A DNA stretch of 22,372 bases from CAYTCZ01 sp964436315 (GTDB lineage: Bacteria > Actinomycetota > Thermoleophilia > Gaiellales > Gaiellaceae): positions 1 to 22,372 of the forward strand of contig CAYTCZ010000066.1 of assembly GCA_964436315.1 (NCBI GenBank). Reading direction: 5' to 3'. Below, one piece after another: positions 1 to 7,112 of the stretch. Position numbers and translations under genes: made by a program. The notes below the pieces were generated by a model. It saw only the letters and a program-made list of their open reading frames with translations. It had not been told where the DNA came from and did not search any database. Every line of letters starts with the position of its first letter. Position 1 is the first letter of the stretch.

Positions 1-119
1 TCCCGCCAAGCTGCTTGGTCTCATCCGTCCCCGACGACACCGCACCTACCGGGATTGGCTCTTAGTCCCTCGAACGAGGAGTCGAGCTTGAGCCGACGCC
101 GTGCCGATGCAGATTCAGG

Positions 120-1091
120 GTGCGGCTCCAAAGAAAATTCGGGATTCTGCTCGCGGCGATCGTTCTCTCTACCCTCTTTCTGGGGGTAGGCGACGCGGCC
201 GCGAGCTACCTCGTCACTCGTAATGCGAAGAACGTCGAGCTCAAGGTCGACGCGAAGGGACGCGCCTTCGTCTACTACACGAGGAACGGCAAGCGCTACC
301 ACACGATGTTTTGGGGCGCGATCAACGCCAAGCCGCCGAAAAAGGGGCAGAAGCAGGTCGCCTTCAAGAAGGACTACTCGGGTGGCTGGGGCGCCTTCCG
401 AAAGCGGCTGTGGAAGACCGTAAAGGACGTGTGCAACCCGTACGACGGCCCGGATCTCCCGTGGTTCGTCACCGCCTGCAAGGCTCCGGACGGGAGCTAC
501 TGGGCGCTCCAGTCGTGGCAGCGAATGCTCCCGAACCTCGGGATCACGCCATGGAAGAGCTCACAGAAGGTGTGGGAGCTCCATCTTTCACACTGGAAAG
601 GCCCGCTACCGAAGCTCGAGATCTATCTGGACTGGGTCACGTCCAAGAAACGACACCACCTGTTCGGGCGGTTCACGTACAAGGGGAAGCCGGTCCACGG
701 CTTTGCCGCGACGCGGAGCGGGAACCCGCTCGACGCATACGGTCGGAACATCTTCCTCGACACGCATAACTCCGCCTACGGTCCCGGCTGGAAGCGTGAG
801 AACTCGTTCCTCACGCACCCGCCGAACGGGAACTTCTGTTATGGCTTTTACAAGCACGACCCGTACCCGGGATATCCGAACGTCGGTCGACGCCCGTTCG
901 GACACGGAGACCGCTATCGGGCGACCGCACGTGGTCCCGGCGTCACGCCGGTCGTGATGTGGCAGGCGGAGGGTCTCCCCGATTACAACAAGCAGAACCC
1001 AGAGCACGTCGCGTACGAGAGGAAGATGAACGCGCTCGGCGACACCTTCAACGTCGGCGACGTCTCACAGACCGGCTGCCGACAGCACTAG
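120..1091 (+). CDS. Secreted protein of unknown function
   Basis: The 323-residue product has basic residues 2-6, a hydrophobic stretch at about 8-24 and an AAAS site near residue 28, so it is probably exported and cleaved by signal peptidase I. The mature part starts with a strand-rich section (YLVTRNAKNVELKV) resembling a conserved opening I associate with Thermoleophilia hypothetical proteins, then a region rich in Trp, Tyr and His with scattered Cys residues (VCNPYD, VTACKAP, FCYGFY) that could form disulfides outside the cell. I recognise no catalytic motif. The GTG at 120 is the only start that keeps the whole signal peptide; the ATG at 107 is in another frame, and no good ribosome site is visible. 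It converges on the next gene with only 9 bp between them. Function unknown; the coding call is secure. Confidence 0.85.
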   Translation: MRLQRKFGILLAAIVLSTLFLGVGDAAASYLVTRNAKNVELKVDAKGRAFVYYTRNGKRYHTMFWGAINAKPPKKGQKQVAFKKDYSGGWGAFRKRLWKTVKDVCNPYDGPDLPWFVTACKAPDGSYWALQSWQRMLPNLGITPWKSSQKVWELHLSHWKGPLPKLEIYLDWVTSKKRHHLFGRFTYKGKPVHGFAATRSGNPLDAYGRNIFLDTHNSAYGPGWKRENSFLTHPPNGNFCYGFYKHDPYPGYPNVGRRPFGHGDRYRATARGPGVTPVVMWQAEGLPDYNKQNPEHVAYERKMNALGDTFNVGDVSQTGCRQH

Positions 1092-1100
1092 CCTTCGTCC

Positions 1101-2720
1101 CTACGCAGGGCTGAGACGCTGCCAGACGTTTTCGAAGAGCTTTCGAACGATTTGCTGTTCGGCGGCTCCCCCGAAGTTGAGCGATCCAGCGGCATAGACC
1201 CTGGCTCCGCTCTCGCTCTCGTAGTACGTCATTTCCGCCGTCTTCCCCGGCCCAAAGACGTCGGGAATGGTTGCGAGCACTTGGACGCCGGGCGGTGATG
1301 CCGGTGTCCGCGCGTCGATCTCGATTCCGAAGCTCCCGAACGCATCGCCGGCGCTTACCCCGGTGCCCTCCCAGGGCCAGGCGGGCGAGTCGTGCGAGAC
1401 GACGTAGCTGCCCCACTTCGGGCTGCCAGCGATGTACTGGACGCCAATGAGGGCCGACTCCGGGCGCCGTGAGTCCCGCCAGAGCTTCTCGCGCCGAATT
1501 GTGTGACCTTTCCGGCTGATGCGCCAGAAGAAGTTGTTCGCCGATAAGAACATCAGGTTTCCGCCGAGGTTGCGGTATCTCTCGACGATGTCGTAGGCGC
1601 GGGTCGTGACGTACTCGGTGTGGCCCGGGAAGACAACCAGGTCGTAGGCCGCGGCGAGAGCGTCGCCCCGACGGAACCGCTCGACATCGTCGTCGGCCAG
1701 GAACTCGACCTCCTTCCCATGGCGGTTCAGCCAGTGGAGGAAACCTAAGTCGTAGCTCTTGAACCGGAATGGAACCCCTCGATTGAGGTACGGACGGTCG
1801 AGCAGCACCGGTGGCGATCCTCCCTGGTACCAGGTATCGCCCCAGCCGTCCCCGTTGGCGTCTCGGAAGTTGTATGCCTGCCAGGTGTTGGTCGGGAGGA
1901 CAACGGCAACTCTCCGGCGACCAAACACCCCCGGGCGGACGATGAACGGCGCGAAGCCGACCCGTCCATCGTCCGCGGTCAGTCGCGCGAAATAGAGCGC
2001 GCTCGGCCAGTCACCGATGCGGATCGGAACCCGGCCCGGCCGGTTGCGGTTTCGTCTCCAGTCGATCTTGACCGGGTCCGTAACACGCACTCCCTTCATT
2101 TCGTTCTTCTTGAAGGTGGGCTCTTCCTCGGGCCCAACTCTGAAGAGCTCGACGGTGAGCCTTCTTGTATCGGCCGAGACGACGAGTTCCGCTTTCTGCC
2201 CAGGCGCGTAGCTCCTGGCGGTGAACGCGCCCTCGATGCCTAGAATTCGGACAACCGGCGCCTGGGGGCGCCACGGGACGTACGGTCGGTCCGTCCCGTA
2301 CAAGCGGGTTCGCCCCTTGCGGTCTTTGACGGTCAGACGGAGGAGATACGTCCTCGCTGGCAGCGACGGATCGGGTGTCCACGCAAGTCGGTGCCTTCCC
2401 CCTTTCAGACGACGCTTTGTCTTCCAGACCACCTCGTCGGTCCGGCGGCCGGTCTTGATCGCCTCGAGGATCACGGTCGCCGGTCGGTCGAGTCGAAATC
2501 TCACGAACACGCGCCGGCGATCGGTGCCCTGTCCCGGGCAGACTGTCGCGAGAAGTCGGTCGTCTCCCGAGTACGCGGCGCCGTCGCTCTCGATCGAGAG
2601 TTTCTCGAGCCGCGGTGCTCCGGTCGACTTGGCCCAGGCGACGGACTCGGCCGTCAGCGCAGCGACTGTTCCCGCGACGAGCGCGCGACGGCTGATTGGC
2701 GAATCGGCAGCGCAAGCCAA
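1101..2720 (-). CDS. Tat-exported N,N-dimethylformamidase beta-subunit-like protein
   Basis: This 539-residue protein begins with a twin-arginine signal (SRRALVAG, Arg11-Arg12, then a hydrophobic stretch ending near AWA at 30), so it should be exported folded. Residues about 35-145 and 155-262 look like two Ig-like beta domains. From about 268 to the end it matches the C-terminal domain of N,N-dimethylformamidase beta subunits: NTWQAYN (278-284), a flavodoxin-like core with FPGHTEY (364-370), and GGNLMFLSANNFFW (386-399). In characterised dimethylformamidase this subunit holds a mononuclear iron bound by two Tyr and a Glu; I could not place all three ligands here. No small alpha subunit lies nearby, so the substrate is open and the family name should not be taken as activity. 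TTG at 2720 is chosen because an in-frame stop lies at 2733-2735 and later starts would lose the Tat signal. Confidence 0.85.
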   Translation of the reverse strand: MACAADSPISRRALVAGTVAALTAESVAWAKSTGAPRLEKLSIESDGAAYSGDDRLLATVCPGQGTDRRRVFVRFRLDRPATVILEAIKTGRRTDEVVWKTKRRLKGGRHRLAWTPDPSLPARTYLLRLTVKDRKGRTRLYGTDRPYVPWRPQAPVVRILGIEGAFTARSYAPGQKAELVVSADTRRLTVELFRVGPEEEPTFKKNEMKGVRVTDPVKIDWRRNRNRPGRVPIRIGDWPSALYFARLTADDGRVGFAPFIVRPGVFGRRRVAVVLPTNTWQAYNFRDANGDGWGDTWYQGGSPPVLLDRPYLNRGVPFRFKSYDLGFLHWLNRHGKEVEFLADDDVERFRRGDALAAAYDLVVFPGHTEYVTTRAYDIVERYRNLGGNLMFLSANNFFWRISRKGHTIRREKLWRDSRRPESALIGVQYIAGSPKWGSYVVSHDSPAWPWEGTGVSAGDAFGSFGIEIDARTPASPPGVQVLATIPDVFGPGKTAEMTYYESESGARVYAAGSLNFGGAAEQQIVRKLFENVWQRLSPA

Positions 2721-2821
2721 AGGAGCTCGATCCTAACGCGAACCGGCCGGCAATTCATCAGGACCGGGATGCCGGTTCCCCTCCTCAATCGACCGGATCG
2801 TCGACGGAGATGAGAGGCGCG

Positions 2822-3631
2822 CTAGGAAACTGTCGAGTGCAGGAGCTCGTATCCCTCGACGAGGAACGGCGTGCGGTCGATCAGTGACGCAACATCCTCG
2901 GGCGTGAACTCGCCCTCTTCCGTCACGAAGAGGTCGATAAGTTCGGAAGGAGTGAGGTCCGTCTGGCCTTCGGGCTCGTTAGGCGGACCGGTGGGGACGA
3001 ACTTGATCACTTCGCCTGCGACCACCACGGGAACTCCAGCAGCATCGGCAGCGTCGGCGAGCTCGGACGTGCCCGCCTTGTTCAGAAGGGTTCCGTCCGC
3101 GTACACGGTGTCCGCTCCCAGCATGAGGAGATCAGCAGTGCGTACTGAGCTGGGAGCGTCGTCGTCGACGACGAGATCGACGTTCAGCCCTGCGGCCTCG
3201 AGCTCTGCCGCAAACCCGCGACCCTCGCCAACAGGTTCCGAGCTCGTACAGATCACTTTCTCAGGTCGCCCGTAGAGCAGAGCCTCCCGGACAGTCGCGG
3301 AGGCGGAGTGGGTCATCACAGTTCCCTCGATCTGGCCCTGGAGGAGAACGGCGATCGCCTTGGCGGCACGGTCCCGGCCCGAAATCAGTGCGTTTGCTTC
3401 TTCGAGGAGCTGCTCCTGGGTGCGGGCGGAGGCGAGCAAGCGCCCGACAGCGCCGGCGATTGCTCCGAACGTAGGGCGCGCTTTGACGAGCTCCTCCGCA
3501 ACCTCGTGAAGGTCCTCGCCACGTTCGCTTGCCTCTACGATCGTTTCGACGGCCTGCCGGGCAAGCCAACTGCCACCGTGGGCAGTGTCGTCGGCTATTC
3601 GACCGATCCGCGCTTGTAGGTGTGCGTTCAT
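2822..3631 (-). CDS. eIF-2B alpha/beta/delta family protein
   Basis: The 269-residue product belongs to the fold shared by eIF-2B regulatory subunits, methylthioribose-1-phosphate isomerase (MtnA) and archaeal ribose-1,5-bisphosphate isomerase. It has an N-terminal helical part (1-100), then the nucleotide-like domain with VMTHSASATVREAL (105-118), LLMLGADTVYADG (168-180) and NKAGTSELA (184-192). The isomerases use a Cys in the THC motif and an Asp in GAD. Here the Asp is present (174) but the Cys position is Ser109, as in eIF-2B-like bacterial and archaeal proteins of unknown role. Isomerase activity is therefore doubtful. The ATG at 3631 is preferred: the frame stays open for another 52 codons, but that extension runs into the divergent alcohol dehydrogenase and has no family resemblance. 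Bacteria lack eIF2, so a sugar-phosphate role is more likely than translation. Confidence 0.85.
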   Translation of the reverse strand: MNAHLQARIGRIADDTAHGGSWLARQAVETIVEASERGEDLHEVAEELVKARPTFGAIAGAVGRLLASARTQEQLLEEANALISGRDRAAKAIAVLLQGQIEGTVMTHSASATVREALLYGRPEKVICTSSEPVGEGRGFAAELEAAGLNVDLVVDDDAPSSVRTADLLMLGADTVYADGTLLNKAGTSELADAADAAGVPVVVAGEVIKFVPTGPPNEPEGQTDLTPSELIDLFVTEEGEFTPEDVASLIDRTPFLVEGYELLHSTVS

Positions 3632-3644
3632 GGACTTCGGTCCA
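3631..3644. promoter_or_regulatory. Perfect hairpin/palindrome in divergent intergenic region
   Basis: TGGAC-TTCG-GTCCA forms a five-base-pair stem. On the plus strand the loop closes as C(TTCG)G, a very stable tetraloop in RNA. The arm at 3631 supplies the first base of the minus-strand ATG of the eIF-2B-like gene, so the structure touches that start codon. A second perfect palindrome, TTGGCCAA, lies at 3660-3667. The whole divergent region is only 46 bp, so promoters, operators and both ribosome sites must overlap. No clear -35/-10 pair was found on either strand. A regulatory role is inference. Confidence 0.3.
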
Positions 3645-3665
3645 AGACAGCCTAACCTTTTGGCC

Positions 3666-3671
3666 AAGGTG
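3666..3671 (+). promoter_or_regulatory. Ribosome binding site of the alcohol dehydrogenase
   Basis: AAGGTG lies 6 bases before the ATG at 3678. It supports that ATG over the in-frame start at 3585, which would overlap the divergent eIF-2B-like gene. Confidence 0.55.
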
Positions 3672-3677
3672 CGCGCT

Positions 3678-4676
3678 ATGGTGCTCCACGCTGCAACCGT
3701 GCCTCTGGTTGCTGCACAACCTGCCGATCCCGCTCCCCAAGCGGGACAGGTCCTACTCGACGTCGCGGCTTGCGGAGTCTGTCGCACAGACCTCCACGTG
3801 GTCGACGGCGAGTTGACGGAACCGAAACTGCCACTCGTCCCGGGTCATCAGATCGTCGGCACCGTGCGTGAGTGCGGGTCGGGCGTCGAGGAGTTTTCGT
3901 GCGGCGAGCGTGTAGGCGTGCCATGGCTCGGCTGGACCTGTGGGGAATGTCGCTACTGCACTTCCGGGCGTGAGAATCTGTGCGATCGCGCACGATTCAC
4001 CGGCTACGACATCGATGGGGGATTTGCCGAGCAGGCGGTCGCGGATTCCCGCTTCTGCTTTCGGATTCCAGAGGGCTATCCGGACCTCCAAGCCGCTCCG
4101 CTTCTGTGCGCTGGGTTGATTGGCTACCGCTCGTTGAGGATGACGGGCGATGCCGAGCGGCTCGGCTTGTATGGATTCGGAGCAGCCGCGCACATCATCG
4201 TCCAAGTCGCACGTCACCAGGGTCGACGCGTGTTCGCGTTCACGCGGGCCGACGACACCGACGCTCAACGCTTTGCGCTCGAACTCGGTGCTGAATGGGC
4301 AGGCGATGCGCTCGGAGCACCGCCTGAAGAGCTCGACGCGGCGATCATCTTTGCGCCTGCCGGGGAGCTCATCCCCGCTGCCCTGAACGCGGTCGCGAAG
4401 GGCGGAACCGTCGTCTGTGCCGGGATCCATATGAGTGACATCCCGTCGTTTCCATACGAGATCCTCTGGGGGGAGCGGGTTGTTCGGTCAGTGGCGAATC
4501 TGACGCGCCAGGACGGCGAGGAATTCATGGCCCTTGCCCCGACGATTCCGGTACAGACTGAGGTTGAGGCCTTCCCCCTCGAGTCGGTGAACGCAGCGCT
4601 CGATCGGCTCAGGTCGGGCCAGATACGCGGAGCGGCTGTCCTCGTTATCGATTCCCGCTCTTCGTTGGAAGGCTGA
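3678..4676 (+). CDS. Zinc-dependent alcohol dehydrogenase family protein
   Basis: A 332-residue medium-chain dehydrogenase/reductase that should oxidise an alcohol or reduce an aldehyde with NAD(P) in the cytoplasm. The catalytic zinc ligands are seen in CGVCRTDLH with the following PGHQIVG; Gln replaces the usual Glu of GHE, which is common in this subgroup. The structural-zinc Cys cluster is complete (CGECRYC followed by ENLC). The nucleotide-binding fold carries LYGFGAAAHIIVQVA in place of the usual GxGxxG, also a feature of this subgroup, and CAGIHMSDIPSF follows. The ATG at 3678 has a ribosome site 6 bases upstream. The gene is divergent from the eIF-2B-like gene and ends 32 bp before the assembly gap, so its downstream partner is unknown. 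Substrate cannot be told from sequence. Confidence 0.9.
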   Translation: MVLHAATVPLVAAQPADPAPQAGQVLLDVAACGVCRTDLHVVDGELTEPKLPLVPGHQIVGTVRECGSGVEEFSCGERVGVPWLGWTCGECRYCTSGRENLCDRARFTGYDIDGGFAEQAVADSRFCFRIPEGYPDLQAAPLLCAGLIGYRSLRMTGDAERLGLYGFGAAAHIIVQVARHQGRRVFAFTRADDTDAQRFALELGAEWAGDALGAPPEELDAAIIFAPAGELIPAALNAVAKGGTVVCAGIHMSDIPSFPYEILWGERVVRSVANLTRQDGEEFMALAPTIPVQTEVEAFPLESVNAALDRLRSGQIRGAAVLVIDSRSSLEG

Positions 4677-4708
4677 AAGCACCAGTCGGAGCGGCCCAAG
4701 CTTTTGCA

Positions 4709-4808
4709 NNNNNNNNNNNNNNNNNNNNNNNNNNNNNNNNNNNNNNNNNNNNNNNNNNNNNNNNNNNNNNNNNNNNNNNNNNNNNNNNNNNNNNNNNNNN
4801 NNNNNNNN
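4709..4808. other. Assembly gap (100 N)
   Basis: Exactly 100 Ns, the usual placeholder for a scaffold join of unknown length. Genes on the two sides may not be true neighbours at the implied distance. Confidence 0.99.
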
Positions 4809-5061
4809 CCCAGATTCCCCCCTGGCTGCCGGCCCCGGGAACCAGGTCGAGCACCGTCTTGATCTCGCGGGTTTCTACGTCGATTCTCGCAAGCCGGCCG
4901 TCGGCTCGGCGTCCGTCTTCGTCGGAGCGGTTGCAGTACGTTGCGATCGGGACGTAGAGCGAACCGCGGTGCAGCCAAAGGCCGCCCCAGAAATGCTCGA
5001 CGTGGGTGAACTCTGGTTCGATCAGGCGAACCGGCCATCCGGCGAGTGTGCGCCCGATCAA
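4809..5061 (-). CDS. Partial PQQ/BamB-like beta-propeller protein, cut by the gap
   Basis: The readable part (84 codons from the TTG at 5061) contains GRTLAGWPVRL, then HFWGGLWLHRGSLYVPIATYC, then LARIDVETREIKTVLDLVPG and GGIW. This is the pattern of a PQQ-binding-like beta-propeller blade set, with a strand, an acidic turn and the aromatic GW/GG motifs. Such proteins are usually about 400-600 residues, exported, and dock to membranes or bind substrates. The 3' end is lost in the gap. The 5' side is also short: the frame is open upstream only to 5214, where a stop occurs, and that space overlaps the divergent ATP-grasp-like gene, so about 150 or more expected N-terminal residues have no room. 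It is either a 5'-truncated remnant or affected by a misjoin. Codons 5062-5140 may still be part of it (IVAIGCDGAPFVRAVEV is propeller-like). Start uncertain. Confidence 0.55.
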
Positions 5062-5141
5062 CTGGCAACGGCTGCCGAGGGTGACCTCAACGGCGCGGAC
5101 AAACGGGGCGCCGTCGCACCCGATCGCGACAATCGTGCGAC

Positions 5142-6092
5142 ATGGGGGGCACCAGAGGGGGTTCCGAGATACGCGTGCTCGTCCTTGGCGCGGGCCGTGA
5201 GCAGACCGGAATCCTCACAGCGGCGCGCGGGCGCGACCTATTTGTGATCGCATGTGAGCGCGATCCACACGCACCCGGGTTCAAGCTCGCCGACAGAAGA
5301 GCAATCTTCTCGCGTGTCGACGAGGTTGAGGCTGGGCGACTCGCAATCGCCGAGGGTGTCAATGCGGTTGCTGCCACAGGCAGCGATCCGACTCTGCCTA
5401 TCGCGAGCAGGCTCTCGGAGCGTCTCGGGCTTCCTGTCGTCCACCCAGTCGAAGTTGCGACACGGCTCTCTTCAAGAGAGATCCAGCGGGATGTACTTGC
5501 ACAGGCTGGACTCCAACGATCGGGCCCGCTCGAAACTGAGCACGGAGACCGGGTCGTCACGGCGCTTTTGATCGAGGGATGTTTCTTTCCACTGGCCGTG
5601 ACTGAGCGCCGCGCGCTCCAGCCTAGCGCCTGGTTCCGGGGATCGGCGCACGTTTGTCCCTGCGATGACGCCGATGATGCTTGGCTTGGGGCTGCCCGGC
5701 GCGCGACCGAGGTGCTCGATGTCCGAGACGGCACCGTACGGATCGATCTCCTGCTCGCGGACGACGGTCCAGAGGTACTGAGCGTCCGACCGGGTTGCAC
5801 GGGAGAACCCGAGGAAGTGCTCTGCTCCCAAGCGCACGGGGTCGATCTCCCCGATTTGGTGCTGGGAGCGTTCCTCGGAGAACGAATCCGCCGACCGTCG
5901 CCGAGGCTCGCTAGGGGATTCCACGCGTGTGTTCGTCTTTCGATCGAGCAGAGCAAGCTCGCGTCTTCGCCAACTGAGGAGTGCCTCGGCTTTGCCCGCG
6001 CTGAAACCCGCGTAGCGGCTCTCGAAGGCGCGATGAACGCGGCGCTACGCGTACGCTTTCGCGGAGCGGAGACGCTGCCAAGCCTTCGCTAA
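5142..6092 (+). CDS. Degenerate ATP-grasp-like protein
   Basis: The product (316 residues) starts like the pre-ATP-grasp domain of carbamoyl-phosphate-synthase/PurK-type ligases: RVLVLGAGREQTGILTAA, VIACERDPHAPG, VNAVAATGSDPTLPIASRL, then LSSREIQRDVLAQAGLQ, which normally precedes the ATP-binding hairpins. The next text, HGDRVVTALLIEGCFFPLAVTER, already belongs to the later half of the fold, so the roughly 60-80 residues with the ATP-binding Lys and lid are missing. The last conserved strand, normally LEVNPRPG with metal-binding Glu and Asn, reads VLSVRPGCTG. I conclude it is probably not an active ligase; a binding or structural role, or decay, is possible. ATG 5142 lacks a ribosome site; GTG 5175 (M of VLVLGAG) is an alternative with GAGGGGG 13 bases upstream. 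It is followed after 9 bp by the flippase-like gene. Confidence 0.75.
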   Translation: MGGTRGGSEIRVLVLGAGREQTGILTAARGRDLFVIACERDPHAPGFKLADRRAIFSRVDEVEAGRLAIAEGVNAVAATGSDPTLPIASRLSERLGLPVVHPVEVATRLSSREIQRDVLAQAGLQRSGPLETEHGDRVVTALLIEGCFFPLAVTERRALQPSAWFRGSAHVCPCDDADDAWLGAARRATEVLDVRDGTVRIDLLLADDGPEVLSVRPGCTGEPEEVLCSQAHGVDLPDLVLGAFLGERIRRPSPRLARGFHACVRLSIEQSKLASSPTEECLGFARAETRVAALEGAMNAALRVRFRGAETLPSLR

Positions 6093-6095
6093 GGA
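6091..6095 (+). promoter_or_regulatory. Ribosome binding site of the flippase-like gene
   Basis: AAGGA overlaps the last two bases of the preceding stop codon and lies 6 bases before the GTG at 6102. It supports that GTG and suggests co-translation with the ATP-grasp-like gene. Confidence 0.6.
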
Positions 6096-6101
6096 ATCGC
6101 C

Positions 6102-7112
6102 GTGAGACGTTCGGTTCGGATCACGCTCCAGCTGCTCGTCAGCGGGGGCATCATCGCCTACCTCCTCTGGCAGATCGACGTCGGCCAGACCGTCGACCTG
6201 ATCGCGAGCGCGAACGGCTGGTACCTGCTCGGCGCTCTCGCGATCTTCCTCGTCACGACTGTCGGGCTCGCCTGGCGCTGGGGCACGTTGCTCCGTGCGA
6301 AGGGCATCCGCGAGCCGCTCTCCTGGCTGACTGGGGCGTATTTCGTCGGGTATGCGGCTGGTCAGGTTCTGCCGACGTCGCTCGGCGGAGACGCCGTGCG
6401 CATCTTCGATCACTCGCGGCGGCGTCCCGACCACGTCGGAGAAGCCGCCGGCGCGGTTCTGATGGAGCGGATTCTTGGCGCGGCCGGAACGCTGACCATG
6501 GTCGCAATAGGTCTCGCGGTTGCGATCGGCCGCTACGACGACATCGAGCCGATCGTCGCGCTCGAGATCTTCTTCATCGCGCTCGTCGTCGCAGGCTTTG
6601 TTCTCCTCTTCTCCAAGCGTGCCGGCCGGCTGCTCTCGTGGCTTGGCCCGCTGTCCGATCGGCTGGGGCTTGGAACTGCAGCCCGGTCGCTCTACGACGC
6701 GATGCACGGCTACCGCCAGCACGTGCACGCGATGGTGGTCGTCTGGCTCACCACCGTCGGGATCCAGTTTCTTCGCATCCTTGCGATCTGGATGTGTGGG
6801 AAGTCAGTCGGGGTCGACATCTCTCCACTCGTCTACGTCGTGCTCGGGCCCCTTCTCTTCCTCGTGATGATGGTTCCGTTCACGATCAACGGGCTCGGAG
6901 TCCGCGAGGCGTTCTTCGTCGCGTTCCTGACCCAGTTCGACGTCAGCGCCGATGCCGCGTTCGCGACCGGCTTTCTCTTCTACGTCGTGACCCTGGCAAC
7001 CGCAATTCCCGGAGCGATCGTGATCGCCTGGCGCGCGATCCACCCGGCGGTGGACGAACGGTTGGCAGCGCGCTCCGCCCACCCGGGTTCGGCCAACGGC
7101 GCCGATGGCTGA
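6102..7112 (+). CDS. LPG-synthase transmembrane-domain / flippase-like membrane protein
   Basis: A 336-residue protein with about eight hydrophobic helices, matching the lysylphosphatidylglycerol synthetase transmembrane (YbhN/UPF0104) family. Seen in sequence: WRWGTLLRAKGI (helix 2-3 loop), YAAGQVLPTSLGGDAVRIF (the family signature in which a polar SLGGDxxR lies between helices), VLMERILG, and PFTINGLGVREAFF near the C-terminal helices. It lacks the cytosolic aminoacyl-transferase domain of MprF, so it represents the flippase-like half alone. In glycan loci such proteins are thought to move lipid-linked intermediates or lipids across the membrane. It overlaps the Wzx-type flippase by 8 bp, indicating one operon and perhaps joint action. 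GTG start supported by AAGGA at 6091. Confidence 0.88.
   Translation: MRRSVRITLQLLVSGGIIAYLLWQIDVGQTVDLIASANGWYLLGALAIFLVTTVGLAWRWGTLLRAKGIREPLSWLTGAYFVGYAAGQVLPTSLGGDAVRIFDHSRRRPDHVGEAAGAVLMERILGAAGTLTMVAIGLAVAIGRYDDIEPIVALEIFFIALVVAGFVLLFSKRAGRLLSWLGPLSDRLGLGTAARSLYDAMHGYRQHVHAMVVVWLTTVGIQFLRILAIWMCGKSVGVDISPLVYVVLGPLLFLVMMVPFTINGLGVREAFFVAFLTQFDVSADAAFATGFLFYVVTLATAIPGAIVIAWRAIHPAVDERLAARSAHPGSANGADG

Noticed and set aside
4265..5068. Minus-strand frame running through the N gap
   Set aside because: It is open only because Ns hide stops, and the part over the alcohol dehydrogenase is an antisense shadow.
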